Made by a program: the position numbers and the translations under genes
Notes under the pieces: generated by a model
Told to the model about the DNA's origin: nothing
The model's input: the letters and a program-made list of their open reading frames with translations, nothing else
The model's database searches: none
Shown here: in pieces, positions 1 to 22,223 of the stretch
How positions within the stretch are numbered: the first letter of the stretch is position 1
Layout: each line of letters starts with the position of its first letter
Source: Protula sp. h YS-2021
Lineage: Eukaryota; Annelida; Polychaeta; Sabellida; Serpulidae
Assembly: GCA_949752745.1 (NCBI GenBank)
Contig: OX457033.1
Coordinates: 12,633,301 to 12,697,300, forward strand
Reading direction: 5' to 3'
DNA: 64,000 nt

Positions 1-1313
1 CGCAGCAAAAGTGTTTAAGCTACATAACGGGGACTGTATCGCATAAGTATATATCGCTCACAGCAGAATGGGATTACTTGCTGGTATAAATATAACAACC
101 ATGGTGTCCCTTGGTATGGCGGCAAATTTGTAACATGACGTTCATCTTGATGTGGTTCCCATAGACAATTGCATGGTGGTCATTAGCTCTAGGTTAAAGA
201 TTATAACGGGATACGAGGACACGAACCAAGAAAGGATGAGCTCTCGTTGCGTTCATTCAAGCATTTCGATATCAATATCCAAGTGCAGAACTCAAAAATT
301 AAAATGGAATGTGTCTGTGGTATTTGACATCTTCAAGACGACGTCATTTTGACGAAGAAAGCTACAATAAGATTGAAATTTTGTTAGCGTTGTTACGTCA
401 TAAAATGCAGGGCTGTGCTCCATGCCCTTGATCAAATCATTTTTAAGTACGGGGGTTTGGTGGGACACAACCCATATCGCTGACTAAAGGCGCATTTTCC
501 AAATCTGTTTTATTTTGCAAAATGCTTTTACGGTTAGAAAGTAGTTCGCGTTTTCAACCTTTAGACGGGATTTCCTTTCTACGGTAAATCTACGCATAAA
601 TGTGAATGAAACTTTTCTTCACGTATGTGAACAAATAAACTGTCAACATTGCCTTTATATCGTAATGACCAAGGTGCTGAGGGTTTGATGTAGCGATGGA
701 TCAAGTTCCGGTAGAGAAGATCTAAAGGTGAAGAATGGCAACTAATCTTTTACTTGTAAAAAAAGCGTTTTACAAAATAAAATGAGAGTTTATCTTCGCT
801 AAAGTTTTCCTTTACGATCTCCAACTTTGGCACTGGCATTGGGTAAAATGCAAAGGACACTTTTTTTAAAAAATAACGAACTACACTTTTACTGATGTAA
901 GGAAATCAAAACGCGAATGAAAGACCATATAACATTTGATGATTCTAATTCGACATAGCATCACAATTTAATGGGACAACAATATTGACTAACGATATAA
1001 AAGGTGTCAGTCCATCCCAATAAATGAGTACACTTGGAGGTCGCCATCAACTGGGAAAGCTCTAATCCCTCTGAGCTGAGATAGCTCTAGGATTAACCCA
1101 TGTGTGAGGAATCAACTACAAGTCAAAGCTCAACCTATCACATATAGTTGGCTCAAGACCTTTTTCAAGGAAAAGGATCTCTGAGCCACACTAATTAAAA
1201 GAACAATGCAAATACGAAAAAGACACAAGATGGCCGTTAAAGCTCGATCGGCCGGACAATTAATGGTGCATAAAAGACCTGGGAGAGATAGAAATGATAA
1301 CCCAGAGATAGTT

Positions 1314-1316
<3 letters not shown>
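1..1316. other. intergenic, no gene seen
   Basis: AT-rich non-coding sequence. Around 505-590 and 720-830 are degraded pieces resembling a palindromic MITE family seen more clearly at 58350-58459 (GTAAAAGCG-type arms and a TTTTAGA end). Nothing else is supportable. Confidence 0.5.

Positions 1317-1395
<79 letters not shown>
1317..1395. repeat. (CT)n microsatellite
   Basis: About 79 bp of almost uninterrupted CT dinucleotides, with a few TTT or CG interruptions at the right end. Open frames across it are repeat artefacts. Confidence 0.95.
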
Positions 1396-1400
<5 letters not shown>

Positions 1401-2330
1401 CTATATATCTCTTACACATACACACTCGGTTAATAATTCTCTGCTAACTAACGTCGGGCGACATACAAACTAACAAACGCACGGTCTAAAAGTACAATAA
1501 ATACACTTATAATGGTTAGAATCATCGGGGTATCTATTAACTGAACAGCCTCAGTTACGACACTAGAGATAAACATTAATAATTGTTTTACGAAATAGAA
1601 TCAGACAAAAATCGTTAATTGATACTGAACATACCTTGCCACTAAAATAAAATCCCACTGAGTCCCACTGAAATAAACCCAAAGGCTCTAAATCTTCATC
1701 AGACTATGAGAAGCCTCGCATCTCGTGCCTCAACTGAACTGAGCAGAGCCACTCCATCCCAACCAGACCACGGGCAAGAGATGAGCATTTCCTAGGATCT
1801 ATCTAGAAAGGTATAAACCACAATCATGCTCTTCTATTTCACACAGACCTGACAAGCCTGTGACTGTAGGGTTCTTTGGAGACGTGACAGGTGACAGCAA
1901 GGCGCTTAAAGCACTAGTTGTTTTATTCCTATCTGTTATGAAATCTGACACATGTAACCCAGCAGATAGTCAGGCTGAATGCTCGTAAGTCTTCTCCAGG
2001 TGAACATGAATCCTTTTACTGGTCGGTGGAGAATTAAATTACCGTTATTGCTTGCTCGTGACCACCAATGCGATTTACAGCTTTGCATTAGGATAGAACA
2101 GAGACCCATGGGTGTCTAGAGCATGGGGCTACCAAGAGCAAGTAATGGCTATTCAACTCCATTATCCCTTGCAAGACCTGAGATAGGATTGCATGCATAG
2201 AGGACCGCCCTTACCAGTCGCAGACATGACAAAGCGTCGACTGCCCTGGACATGCAGAAATGAATATGGAGAACTGGATTGTGACCGTGCTTGCGAAAAA
2301 ATTCATGGTGGAGTTCAGTGTAATTACTGT
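1396..2330. other. intergenic, nothing recognised
   Basis: Non-coding sequence with no recognisable gene or repeat family between the CT microsatellite and the DIRS-like remnant that follows. Confidence 0.4.
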
Positions 2331-3960
2331 ACTAGCAACCGAATGGAACTAGGGGAGAGATACTGGTTTGTCCAGATGACAATGCTGATAAGCTAGGGCA
2401 TTCAGTCTGGCCGCCAATAGGCTGGTCGTGCTCGAATGCAAATCCAAGCAAGGCGGGCAAAAAGGAATATGAGTGTTCCCCTTTTCTTGTTGAACTAGAC
2501 CATAGCTGTAGATTTTCTAGTGACACAAGAATCGCAGGTTGAGATCTGGCCCTTGGAATGAGAGAACCCATGTCACTTGCCACCTCTTGCCCTGAAAGTG
2601 GATTCCCTAATCCATCGGAGGATCATTCGTCTGGAAGTCTCACTCTGGTGGTACGATATGGGACTGTGTCCATTCTTTCAGGACCTGAGGGTCACACTAG
2701 CATTCTTTTGAGACCAAAGCAGCCCGTGTTACTGTCATTGAGGTTCCAAGGGAGCTATCTTGCCCTGGGGATAATAGTACTTTTCTTTGGAAAGGTCTGT
2801 AGTGAATATGGCCTAAAGGAATCGTCTTCTCAGTTGCGACGAGGAAATCAAGCATTGACTCCATTGCCTGCAAACTTACCTTGCTGTCTGGTCGGATCAC
2901 CTGTCTTGCCTAACAAACCTTCCGTTGACGGTCGGGTTTGGGATAAGCTCGCACGAAGACTAAGTCCCATCTCTAGTAAAAAGAACGGCTTGCTGTGGGG
3001 TAAGTTCTAGCTTGGGTAGATTTGGCATGAGACACACCTGTAAGCCCTTTCGACCAGTTGCAATGTCTGGCGATTTGCTATCTCTCTGTATAAGTGAGCC
3101 AGAAAGCAATCATCTAGGCACTGAACTACTAGATTTCATTACATATTTTAAGACATTTATCACCCCCGTAAATACTGAGGGACTGTGGAGGGAAGTGTCA
3201 GAAACAAGAACCGCTCTTACCCTATTTGAACCATTGAAGCAAAATGTGCGTGTAAGCGTAGGATAGGTTTTATTGAAGTACCCCACATACCCTACCAGAG
3301 AGCCTCCTTTATAACCTTACTGAAAACTCGTCAGGTGTAGGAATTCGTTTAAGAATGAGATATATGTGACCAGTATTCAACCACCAAACTTTTGGGGAAC
3401 CACAAAGACCCTGCTAAGGGGCAGCCTCTGGTTTTCTGGCATATCTTCTATTGGCACTTGGCCTTGCAATTCCTTTAATATAGATTGCATCCTTTCTACG
3501 AGCTGATAGGCAGTGATTAGAATGTTCGATGCTTGGGATTTGATAGGAATGGGTTGTTTCTGCCTACGTTACCCTTTGTAAAACGAATCGCTCTCCCCGA
3601 TGCTTGTGTTTTCTTCTACGGGCGACGAAAATTTGTAAGAGATCAACTTTTTGAAATCTGTGTGAGTAGAAAAGCATCGTTTAGAGACAACACCCTCCTC
3701 TCTAGATGGTACTTTGGTTGGCTGTTCCCTGTACTGCTGTATGGTCTGTCCCTCGGTCTCGCTTTCATTTGTCCAATTTGTCGAATTTATGAGATGGTGG
3801 CGTTTACGTCTGGCAGGGAGATTTGGCACAGTCTACTCAGGACTGTTCAGACCCCAAATGCTGGCAGGCAAATGGTCAGGATAAACGTGACATCCTGGGA
3901 GACCTACTTTTCTCTTTTATCTGCTCGGTTTCTGCCCAGGTAACTACTTCTTTAAAGAAG
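2330..3960 (-). mobile_element. decayed DIRS-like retroelement fragment
   Basis: Minus-strand translations in broken frames match, in the same order, pieces of the better DIRS-like copy at 60.2-64.0 kb. At 2697-2900 the reading includes IHYRPFQRKV, against LHYRPFQRQV at 61685-61918. Around 3420-3540 the plus strand resembles the stretch near 62510-62580, and 3569-3829 resembles part of 62569-63045. No open frame survives across the reverse-transcriptase/RNase H portion. The element is truncated on both sides, and no terminal repeats were found. Boundaries are approximate. Confidence 0.6.
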
Positions 3961-4017
3961 CGGTACTGGATTGCAACCAGGGATATTGGCCGCAATCGGT
4001 CTTCTCAAGAATAGAGT

Positions 4018-4503
4018 GAAACTAGAACCTCATTTCGCTAGCAAAATGTTAAACACTTTAAAAAAATTAAAACGCAAAAATGGGTTATTTCGTGAATAAT
4101 ATATTGCAAACAACACAGCTTGAATACGTTTTATAAGCCGAGTAGTGTTTGGTTTTTGTTGACTTACGGTTTTATTGACTGATCAGGCATACGTCGTGTT
4201 ATCTTTTTACGCGGTGAGAGTTCGTACAAAGCTGAGCAACTTGTGTTCTGTGCTGCGCGTTAAATGTTCCGCATTTACTTGCAAAAAATAAACTCTTTTC
4301 GCAAGAAACAAGAAAACGAAATCGAAGGCAAAAATAAAGATGGGCATGCACATGTTCATATCAAGTTCTACCTGAGTCCCAAATCCGTAGTGCCAGTGGA
4401 GGAGATGACACAGGAAATCCGATCACTATCAAGAAAAAAATACCAACGGCTGCTCGCACAAATTCAAAAAGCCCTTGCAAGCCAAAGGCTTGTCAAGTGT
4501 TAA
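4018..4503 (+). repeat. dispersed MITE, copy 1
   Basis: About 486 bp, homologous along its length to 55161-55690 and 55798-56277. The left end carries a TTAAACACTT motif and the right end GGCTTGTCAAGTGTTAAT, which are roughly inverted repeats of each other. No coding capacity is convincing, so this is probably a non-autonomous DNA transposon. Confidence 0.65.
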
Positions 4504-7144
4504 TGAGCTATTCATGCTACTAGCAAGTATACAGTTAGGGGTACAGACGGTACGGGTGAGAGAGAGGTGGGATGGTCCATGGAACATGGGCAGTCAGATC
4601 GAGAATCATAGCAACCATAGCCCAAGTTCAGTGATTGTGTTGCAAAAGGTCCGAAGACGTAACCAAGTGGTTTTGGGCAGATATGCATCCCATGCGAACC
4701 ACAACCTCTAGAGGAACGGTTGAAGCAGTGTTACTACTCAAGCCAGAATCAACAAGACTAAGCGGTGCCCTAAGTGAAGAATGCTGTCCAATCAAAGTAC
4801 ACAAGCTAAACTAAGCTAAACTAAAGCAAAGATAACTTAAAGCAGGCAGCTATGAACTGAAATAACTTCACATTCTGTGTCCAGCTGAAGATTGCTGTAT
4901 ACCAGAGATAAATAACAGGCACACTTCACATGACTGGCCAGATGTCACCAAATCATGCAAACTCACATCCAAAAGACACAAGCTGTAATAAGTGCTAAAT
5001 CCAAGCTTCTGTAAAATAGAATTTATCCAACTTTGACATACTGGTAAGTTAGATCCTTATGTGTTAAATAAATCACAAAAAATGCTAAGTAGCGTCTTCT
5101 CAGCTCTCTCCTGAATAATTTTTGCTAACTACACAAAACTAAACAAGAGACTTGTGTTTCAAAAACAATACAGATCAGGCATGATATATGTGTACTTCGT
5201 GACATAGTACATATATGTCTCTTGGCCTCTGGCTGGCTTGCTAGTGAAAATCGGGAAGGAAGTGTTCGAACTGCTACAAGAAAATTATGTTCTATTTCTG
5301 TTTGTGTGATTATTAAACGCAAGGGAAACTCATCTACAAATGGAGAGAGGCGAATTAAAATGATTTTTATCTGCATGATGACTGGATGGATCAGTAGAGT
5401 CTGAGCCCGTTCGTAGCTCTAGTAAAGTTTACGAATATTGTTTATACACAACTAACGAAATAAGCACATTAGAGGCCTACTATAAATAAGAATGTTAGCA
5501 CCCTGGTTATATTATGATTTAAGCTCCTTTCTAAATTTTGCCTCGTCCGAGTGTTACATCACACCATTTAAACCGTCACTCATTAAATGTCCAAACGTCA
5601 TTTGGTTAAATGATCATATGTAGTGAATATCAAGATAAAAACTAAGTAATATATAACTAACAGATAGGGGTTTATTGTGTTAAAAGCCCCTATTATTGCA
5701 TTTTGGGGTTAATAATGTGCCCATTCGACTCACTGAATGTGTCATTGAATAATATCGATTTCTATTTTATGACGAACTAAGGTACTTGATGTCAAATATC
5801 GCTTAATGACATTTCTAAGCAATCGCTGTATTTGAACAAAAATTGACTTACAACAAATGATTTTCTAGTTTTTCTATTTACCATTATTACATTGATTACA
5901 TTGATTAGAACGCATTATTGTATATACCCTTACGTTCTAAAATTATTACATCTTTTACTTAAAAGTGGTTTAAATCTTGTTGTTCCACGCGGTCATTTAG
6001 TCTTGATGTTCCACGCGGTCTGAATTTTCCGGTCAAATTGTAACAATAGAAAGAGCGACACAACGCCAATACACAATTTCAGGAAAAATGTAATATTTAA
6101 TTGCACAGCGCTAAACATAATCCCAAGGAGAGAAAATAATTGTGCCTTGATTTGTCCAAAAAATAGCAAAAACTTTAGTCAACCATATACCCATTAAAAG
6201 TAATGCACAGGAGGACACAGAGACAAAACAATTTAAAACATAATATCCCAACTGAATATTAGGTTTGACATGAAAGCATAATAAGTTCAGCAGAAACTTG
6301 CAGTAAGAAACTGGACTGATCATCTAATAACATGCTATGACCTCAACAATGACACTGAAGCACCCGGCCTTGACATTACTATTAGAAAGAAAAGTTGCCA
6401 CTTAAGTGCTGAATAGGTCCCCTGCTACATGTAAAATATTAATTGTCTAAAAGTATATATAGACAAATGAACTTTTCAAGTGCAAATAGATAAACCAGAA
6501 AATTTTTTAAATAATCTTGAGTTCATTTTCGGCCCTAAAGGAGCCCCTGTGTGTTTCTTTTATTAAATGCTACAAGTAAGTAATATTAATAATAATAACA
6601 ATTATTATTATTATTGTTAAAATCAAGTCTGTCACATGCTTGATTTATTAACTCCCATATACAGTAGCTGAGCCAATGGAATGTTTGAAGTCGTGTACAG
6701 ATTGAACACAAATCTCACCCACAGGATCACTTAGCTCTAACTCAGAACACTTTTTGGTCAAACAGTATTCTTATAAGTGACCTTAAAGCACACAATTATA
6801 TATATGTATTTCTCTCTTGTGTTGCTAAATTTACATTACTTCTTAATTTTAGGTAATGCATACACATTTATCTATCTTTACTTTAATTTTTATTAAAATC
6901 CATTTTGTCTCTTTTTTCATAGACTCTGCCATAACTAGGATATCAATTGCATATCTTTAAATAAAAGAAGGAACTGTATATTTCCAAAGCAGCCATTTAA
7001 ATAGATGATGCAGGTTTGTTAAGTTTTTGACAAAAATTATTTCTAGATTTAATTTGGCGAACATACTTTTTCAACAAGGCTTAATTTTAAAATTTGTCTT
7101 TAATTTTTTTTCTTTCTTTATTTCAATATTACTTAGCGCACTTA

Positions 7145-7186
<42 letters not shown>

Positions 7187-8613
7187 ATCTAAATTTGTAC
7201 AGTTGGTAGTTTTTTCATACTTGTAAAGTCTTCGCTTTTACGGCTGGGCACAACCTCCCCGGATATTCTTGTTTAGAGTGATTTTTAATCTGTTTTAGAA
7301 TTTTACTGCTTTTAGATTTTATTCCGATTCATTACACATGTGTTGCGTTTGTTACATTAATCAAACCAGCGCTAAAAGGTACAAGCATCGAGATCGTTAT
7401 ATTCTGTTTCAAAGCTTTGCTCTGTTTGTTATTGTTAGTTCGACTCCCACATGATGTTTGCATGTTTGCAAAGCGATTTCTGCAAGGAACAGGCACTCTC
7501 ATGTGGTATAACAGTGCGCGTTTAGTACAGCCATTTATGTCGTGTGCATCTCTAGTCATGAGCTACTCTAGTTGTTTTTTTTTTTTAATATTTAAATGTT
7601 AATTTTTAATGTTTAATATACTTTGAGGCAGCTCCCTATCCAATTAACATTCTTTCTTCTGTAATCAGCCCTTTTCTTCATACTACTTTTCTCCTGAGAG
7701 GAAATTTTGGTTGTGTCTGTATTCTGGTAATATATTGTAGTTAATACTTGTCTTACTCTGCTGCCACCGGACTGTGTAGTTAAATGCATGAAAAAGCGTT
7801 ATGCAAGCACTATATGGGAGTCAAAAAGGAAAACAAGTACTAAGACGTACTAACATAAAATATATATTTATAACTGTTCTAATTTTCTTTAACATTTGAC
7901 ATAGTCTTTTGGTATGGCGCGCTACTAGCGACTTACCATAACCCGAGTGTTTCTGGTAGCATAAGAAATCGCCATACACCATGTGGGATCTATTAAAAAT
8001 AAGAAAAATGCTTTCAATTGCTCTATGACTAAATATTGCATCTTAATTTTGTCATGCCTGCTACATTGAGCGCTCTTGTTAAAATTCAAAGAAAAGAAAA
8101 CTTTCAAAATATTTTCAAACTTTTATCTTAAAGAAAGCCGCTGTTTTGTTATCCTGCTGCAGGAACATGAAGGAAACATTCTTTTCAAATTTCAAAGCAA
8201 GTATACCCTGTTTTTATTTTAGAAAAAATGCTATTTTTGTGTTTTACCTTTGGCCAATATTAGCAAAATGACAAATTAACTAGTGCTAGTCTGACATAAG
8301 ATGTTGGATGTTAGGATGCCCTTTTATTACGCTGTTGTGCAACAGCCAACCTCTACATCGGCTCGTTCTGTTGTATACAACATCCTTTTACTCCGCACAT
8401 CAGCTGGGCATTCCGCTAAAAAAGTGCTCGTCAAAGTGGAAGTACCTGTGAAAATATCTATCCAAACTCATTTTCAGACAGATTCCTCCAGAGGCCAGCT
8501 GTCCTATAACAACGCCTTTTTTTAACCTTCATAACAAATTGGGTAGAGCAACCATACTTAGTATCAACACAATTGTGATACCTTCATCCACGGAATAGCA
8601 ACACGAAAACAAA
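4504..8613. other. intergenic region upstream of the MORN5-like gene
   Basis: AT-rich non-coding DNA with short ATT/AAT microsatellites (about 6575-6620 and 7147-7185). No gene or clear transposon was recognised. The last few hundred bases may contain the promoter and 5' UTR of the MORN5-like gene, but I could not place a TATA box or start site. Confidence 0.4.
7147..7185. repeat. (TTA)n microsatellite
   Basis: Thirteen consecutive TTA units in intergenic DNA. Confidence 0.9.
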
Positions 8614-13738
<5,125 letters not shown>

Positions 13739-13739
13739 A

Positions 13740-16912
<3,173 letters not shown>

Positions 16913-17089
16913 TGTAGATGTGCATCGCCGTATTATTTCTGAACTCGGTGAAAAATTGACAAAATGTCAAATTGTCAAAAATTGCCAAAAATTACGTTGG
17001 ACTTAGCAATTGAGCTATGTTTTATCCGCACCACTTCGCACGTAACCATTTGTCGTTGTGGAATCCGGTACAACACGTGCCCACTCAAA

Positions 17090-17960
17090 AAGTACCCGGC
17101 CATAAGGTCCTCAAATGAATTTAGGGCCAACAAGTCCCAAATGCAGAAAAGTATGTAATAACATATATTAACGCTTTATTAATCTTTACAAAACCTCCCC
17201 AGCCATCAGGACCCCGGCCATAAATTCCCCAACCATAAGGTCCCCAAATGAATTTAGGGCCAAATGTGCCCGAAGCAAAAAAGCTTATGATAACCTAAAT
17301 TTAGATTTTATTAAGCATAACCTCGGCCATAACATACTGAGCATAATGTCCCGGCCACAAAGTCTCCAAATAAAATTATGGCCAAAATGTTCCCAAAGCG
17401 AAATTTGTCGTGGAATCCAGGACAAAATGTCCCCGATCCTAAGGTTCCGGCCATAAAGTACCCGGCCACAAGACCCTAATTAAATTACCCCCAAAAGGAA
17501 AGACGTATGATATCCTAAATTAACGCTTTATTAATCTTTACAGCGGCGCCAATGCACCCTCTGATAAGGTCCAATACATTTAAATCCAAAACGTCCTCAA
17601 AGTAAAAAAAAAACGATAACCTAAATTAACGCTGCATTAAGCTTTACGTCGGCCATAATGTCCCCGAACATAAGGTTCCAAAATTAATTTAGGGCCGAAA
17701 CCTCCCCAAAGCAAAATTAAAAACTATGATAACTTAAACTAATGCTTTATTAGGCTTTACCCAGGCTATAAAGTCCCCGGTCATAATGTCTTCGGCCGTG
17801 AAGTCCCGAAGTAAATTTACAGCCAAAAATGTCCTCAAAGCAAAATTTATCGTACTGGAATCCAGAATAAAGCACCCCCAGCCATAAGGTTTCCGACCAT
17901 AAAGTCTCTGGGCCATAAGGTCCCCTAATGAGTTTAAGGTCAAAACGTTCCCAAAACAGA
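17090..17960. repeat. diverged satellite with GGCCATAAGGTCC units
   Basis: About eight degenerate units carry the themes CCGGCCATAAGGTCCCC, AATTTAGGGCCAAA, CCCAAAGCAAAA and AACCTAAATTAACGC-TTTATTAA. Spacing is irregular, roughly 95-135 bp. The array ends shortly before the DIRS-like copy at 18.0 kb. Confidence 0.75.
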
Positions 17961-18019
17961 AAAACGTCCGGTAACATAAATTACAGTGAAAATATATATA
18001 TACTGCAGATGTGCATATT

Positions 18020-20880
18020 TTTTAAATCGGTGAAAACTTGATTGGTCTCGTCCATTGTAGAAGGTATTGGAAGGTGTTCAGTACGTTGGTTGAGAGAAAT
18101 GCTAAGTCATTAGAAAGCTTAGCTGGGCATATATTATGTCCTTCCAAAATCACACGCTGAAAGCACTCAAAAAGCACCTGGATGACCCGCGTATCACGGA
18201 TCCAGTGCATGGCGTTGGCAACAAGAGGCGCGGTCAAGCTGGCGACGTGCTTCCGTGGTTTACCTAAGACAACTGCTTTCTTACAGCATTGCTGGTCGAG
18301 TGCCAAAGGCCTTCGCGAGATTCTCCACGCCCTCGCTCTGGGAGAAAAGGAACTTTTCTCCCTGAAGAAGCGAAAAGAGTGAATCAGGAGAGTAGGTCGC
18401 TGTCGCAGGACTGACCCTCATGGCCAGAGGGGCTCGATCGTATTCTCGTTCACAGAAATACAAATGATCACAGCCCAATCTCCAGACAGGTCTTGGTCCA
18501 GTAGCAAGACGAGGGCTTCTCCAAAGACGTTTGCACTCTCGGGCAATGACAAAACACCTCCACAGGCCTCACAGAAGTTCAGGTTACCAACCGAAGTATC
18601 TCCCAGAGGCGAAAGACTTGTCTTAAAGAGCTAATTTTATCAAATAAAAATACATAGGGTTAGCAATCCTACAAACACTTCTTGCCCTTAGGAGGCGGAC
18701 TGTGCAAGTTCGGGCCAGCTGGGTCAGAAATTTTTGCTCCCAAAATAGTTGTGCTTTGGTTAAGAAAGGTTTACGCACTACTTTTCAGGCGCGACCCATG
18801 GGGTCTTAACCCACCCATAGGAAGCCCCCGGGCAACCTAGTCGCGTCCTATGACCAAAACACAGAGAAACACCAAGTCCTACGAGACATGAATGGAGATT
18901 TAGTGGTGGAGATGCCAGAAAACCAGAAAGGTTGCTTCAGTAAGGTTTTTCTGATATCCAAGAAATCAGGCGGCTGGCGGTTGATCAAGATCTATCGATC
19001 CTAAACCTTTAAGTGACTCGTTTTCAAATGGACACAGCCCAGGCCATAAAGGAGACCCTGAGTATGTGTTTGTGCGGTACGTCCATCGACTCAACTCACG
19101 CTTACTCACACGTACCACTTCACCCATCAACCAAGAAGTAAATGTGTTTTGAGATAGGGTACATTACTCGTGTCTGGCCCTCATTTTAGTCTCTCTATGG
19201 TACCTTTCGTCTTCACGAAAATGATGAAAGTACTCAAGACGTCGGTCCTCTTTCACGATATTTTAGTTTTCCAGTACCCAGACGACTTGTTCTTAACCCA
19301 CCACGACTGAGACACGGTACTTGAGCAAACACAGTTCCTGGTCAATCAGGCAATGAAGGTAGGTCTTTGGTGAATCCAAAGCAAGTGATGGTACTCTTGG
19401 GAGAAAGTGCGTCCTACGCCTAGCTCGGGTTTGACCAATCACCGAGCGCCAAGAAAGGAACCAAGTTGTCATCCAAGCCATCAAGGTAAGCCTGGCCAAG
19501 ATGACATCTCTTCTCGGTTGCTTGAACAGAGAAAACAGTGTCCCTGGGAAAGCTCCAGTACAGGCAATTAAATTGGGAATTCAGACGCGTTCTGCGTCAA
19601 GAGAGACATCCCATGGCTGCGATGACTGTATCCGAGGAGACGTATCGAGCGTTAGTTTGGTGGTGCCACCAACCGATCATGAGCAAAGGGATACTCTCTT
19701 CAAACCCGTTTCCAGAAGGAGCGATACACACCGATAAACCGACAAGTCTCTATTAGTTGAGAAATCTATTTCCAAGGCAAGATATGGCAGGGACTTTGGT
19801 CAGAAGAAATGAAAAACCTCTACATAACTTGGTTGGAACTGTGGGTAGTGTGGATAGCCTTAACCAACCTAGCCTAAAAGACCGGCATGTGGATTGGCAC
19901 ATAGACGGCTCCAAGCATAGCTAGCATAACTAAACAAGCAAGGGAATTAGATCTCAACCACGCACAAAATTGACCAACGGCATTTTGTGCTTGGCTCGAG
20001 ATAAAAATATCCACCTGTCAGCTCGGTTTAGCAGGTTGTCTGAATGTGTTAACAGGCCTTGCATCCAGGAGAGGTCAAGTAATACACACGGAATGGTGTC
20101 TGTCATCCCGTGAGTTCGAATGGGTGACCGACTAGTCTTCTTGGGTAAGACCAACCTGTTTTCAATCGACCAAGCTACAAAGATATGTGTTCCCAAAATA
20201 ACTAGGCTTGGGCGATTTACCGAGGAACGAAGTATTGTATGCCTTTCCCCCTCAAACAGTCTTGTTGAGAGTTATCCGGTTAGTTTTGGTGTTCAGGCCG
20301 AAAACTCTACTCCTGATAGCTCCGTGGTCTCCTGATACCTTTTGGTTCCCTCTCTTAACCAAGAAATCTTATCCCAGATCCACTGGTCGTACCCGACACT
20401 TCTCCCCCAACCCCATCTCTTGGCTTTATCCCTTTATTCCCATCGCTACCTTCTCACAAAAACAGGGCTTTTCTAAAAAGGTGACCGAAAATGTTAAATA
20501 GCCTATAGATCTTCCACGACTAGGGTCTATCGGTCGCAGTGGAATAAGTTTGTTAGCTGGTGTGCTAAGTCGAAATTAGCTCCGTCCCAAGCCACACCAG
20601 CAATGGTAGCTGAATTTTTAGACTATCTGTTTACGAACGATCACCTAAAGGTGGGTTCAATTGATGGTTAACGAGAGGCTATTGGTTCTAAACTCAAAGT
20701 CTCGACTGGTTAGGGTCCAGGAGAGGACCCTGTCATGTCTATGCTGTTTATTCACTTCAAGGTCAATTTCCCCAGCAAGTGCCAACAGAGCGCAGTAGGA
20801 CCTCTGCTTGGCCCTGCGCTACTTACAGAGAGACGACACATTCGGGGATGACATGATCTCCGTGATGTATCGTTGTCAGA
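18020..20880 (+). mobile_element. decayed DIRS-like retroelement, plus strand
   Basis: Broken plus-strand frames follow the order gag-like, reverse transcriptase, RNase H, tyrosine recombinase. Near 18283 the reading LQHCWSS..KGLR matches the gag-like frame at 63045-63488. At 18958-18990 is a KKSGGWRL reverse-transcriptase motif, and near 19026 MDTAQAIKETL parallels MDTAQIIKESL at 62428. Near 19269 FQYPDDL is the catalytic DD box. At 20500-20830 the start of a tyrosine-recombinase core-binding domain (MVAEFLDYLFTNDHLKVGSI) parallels 60632-60904. Every domain contains stops or frameshifts. The recombinase catalytic half was not found. Confidence 0.75.
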
Positions 20881-21510
20881 CATGTTAAGAACGGGTTGCT
20901 GTTCATCGCCAACTTCGTTTATTAAATACTATCTCAAGGACTATTCTCAATGCTAACTCTCATGTTAATAATAGAGATTGCACTCATTGGACCACTGCGT
21001 GTACACATCCTCCTCTGTGCGTCCGTCTTGGCGACTAGAGTTAGGCTCGCAGGGGTTAGATACCAAGAGTTAAGTATGTCACTTAACAAATACTAGGTTA
21101 CATACCAGATGAACACGTTGTAGTGCGTTTATCTGTCTTGTAGCAGTACTTAATGTCAGTAATTACCTACCTTAATGCATTGTCAGTATGTTAACATTAT
21201 GATTCTTCAGCTTGGTTTTTGGTTATGTTATGACTCTGTTTGACCGAGCTAGGTTAAATTGAAGCAGTGTGAGGAGCTTTGGTCTCGGTTATTTAAATTT
21301 ACAATCTACTTCTCTTATTGTAAGTGTCCAAGGGGTACTGAGAGTCATAGAGTGGTTGGTCACAGGTTTATTTAGCTATTTATTGGAACTGGTTCCACAA
21401 TCACGTTTGTGATAAAAGTCAAATAAACTGAGATTATTTTACACTTTTATGAAGTTCTCGACCCTTGTTATAAGATTGGGTTAACAACTAGAGGCTGGGT
21501 GGAGGGGGTG
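20881..21510. other. intergenic, nothing recognised
   Basis: Possibly the 3' remainder of the DIRS-like copy, but no motif supports this. Confidence 0.3.
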
Positions 21511-21762
21511 GTGTTAGCAAGTGGTCATAGGGTAACTGACGCTTGGTTGTTAGTGTTAGCAAGTGATCATAGGGTAACAGACGCTTGTTTGTTAGTGTTA
21601 GCAAGTGGTCATAGGGTAACAGACGCTTGGTTGTTAGTATTAGCAAGTAGTCGTAGGGTAACAGACGCTTGGTTGTTAGTGTTAGCAAGTGGTCATAGGG
21701 TAACAGACGCTTGGTTGTTAGTGTTAGGAAGTGGTCATAGGGTAACAGACTCTTGGTTGTTA
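21511..21762 (+). repeat. 42-bp minisatellite, six copies
   Basis: Exactly six 42-bp units starting at 21511, 21553, 21595, 21637, 21679 and 21721, each beginning GTGTTAGCAAGTGGTCATAG with one to four changes. Because 42 is a multiple of 3 and no frame contains a stop, long open frames appear on both strands. These are repeat artefacts. Confidence 0.93.
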
Positions 21763-21904
21763 TTGTGTCTTCTCTTTGTATCTGTTCGTCTTTCCGTGTG
21801 CAAGAGTTGAACGACTTACTCAATTGAATTTTTAAATTTAAATACATGAAATGGCATCATTGGTGTTTCATTTCTGCCTTCTCATTGTCCGATGGAACGA
21901 CCAA

Positions 21905-22040
21905 TTCTTTTACGAGTAAAAGCAAATTTCCTCGGCTTGGATGGTAACGCAGGTCATCTTTGCTCCATTTGTAAAACGCTTTTGTAAAACGCTCTTTTAA
22001 GAGTAAACGTGAAATAAACGTTCTCCACTTTTATCATAGC
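21905..22040. repeat. palindromic MITE fragment (GTAAAAGCG family)
   Basis: Contains GAGTAAAAGCAAATTT, CGCTTTTGTAAAACGC and GTTCTCCACTTTTA motifs, shared with 58350-58459 and 58075-58145. Confidence 0.5.
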
Positions 22041-22223
22041 TTCCCGCCCGCCACCCCTCTTACCTAGATGTGGTTGCTACTTGGAAGCAAAACTCGAATG
22101 AAGTTTGGTACTAGGGTACCAACGATTCTGACTGGCCGATATCGAGGCCAGTAGTATTCGAGCCAGTCTGAGAAAATTCTGTTTTCAGGTTGCATGATTA
22201 TTAAAGTTTTACGAGAAACACTT

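Noticed and set aside
1206..1433. ORFs with Ser-Leu or Arg-Glu repeats, also at 49085-49647
   Set aside because: CT microsatellite translations.
2558..3010. 150-codon plus-strand ORF, and the similar one at 61708-61977
   Set aside because: Both are antisense to DIRS-like reverse-transcriptase/RNase H sequence.
21488..21847. 119-codon ORF with 14-residue repeats
   Set aside because: Product of the 42-bp minisatellite; equally open on the opposite strand.
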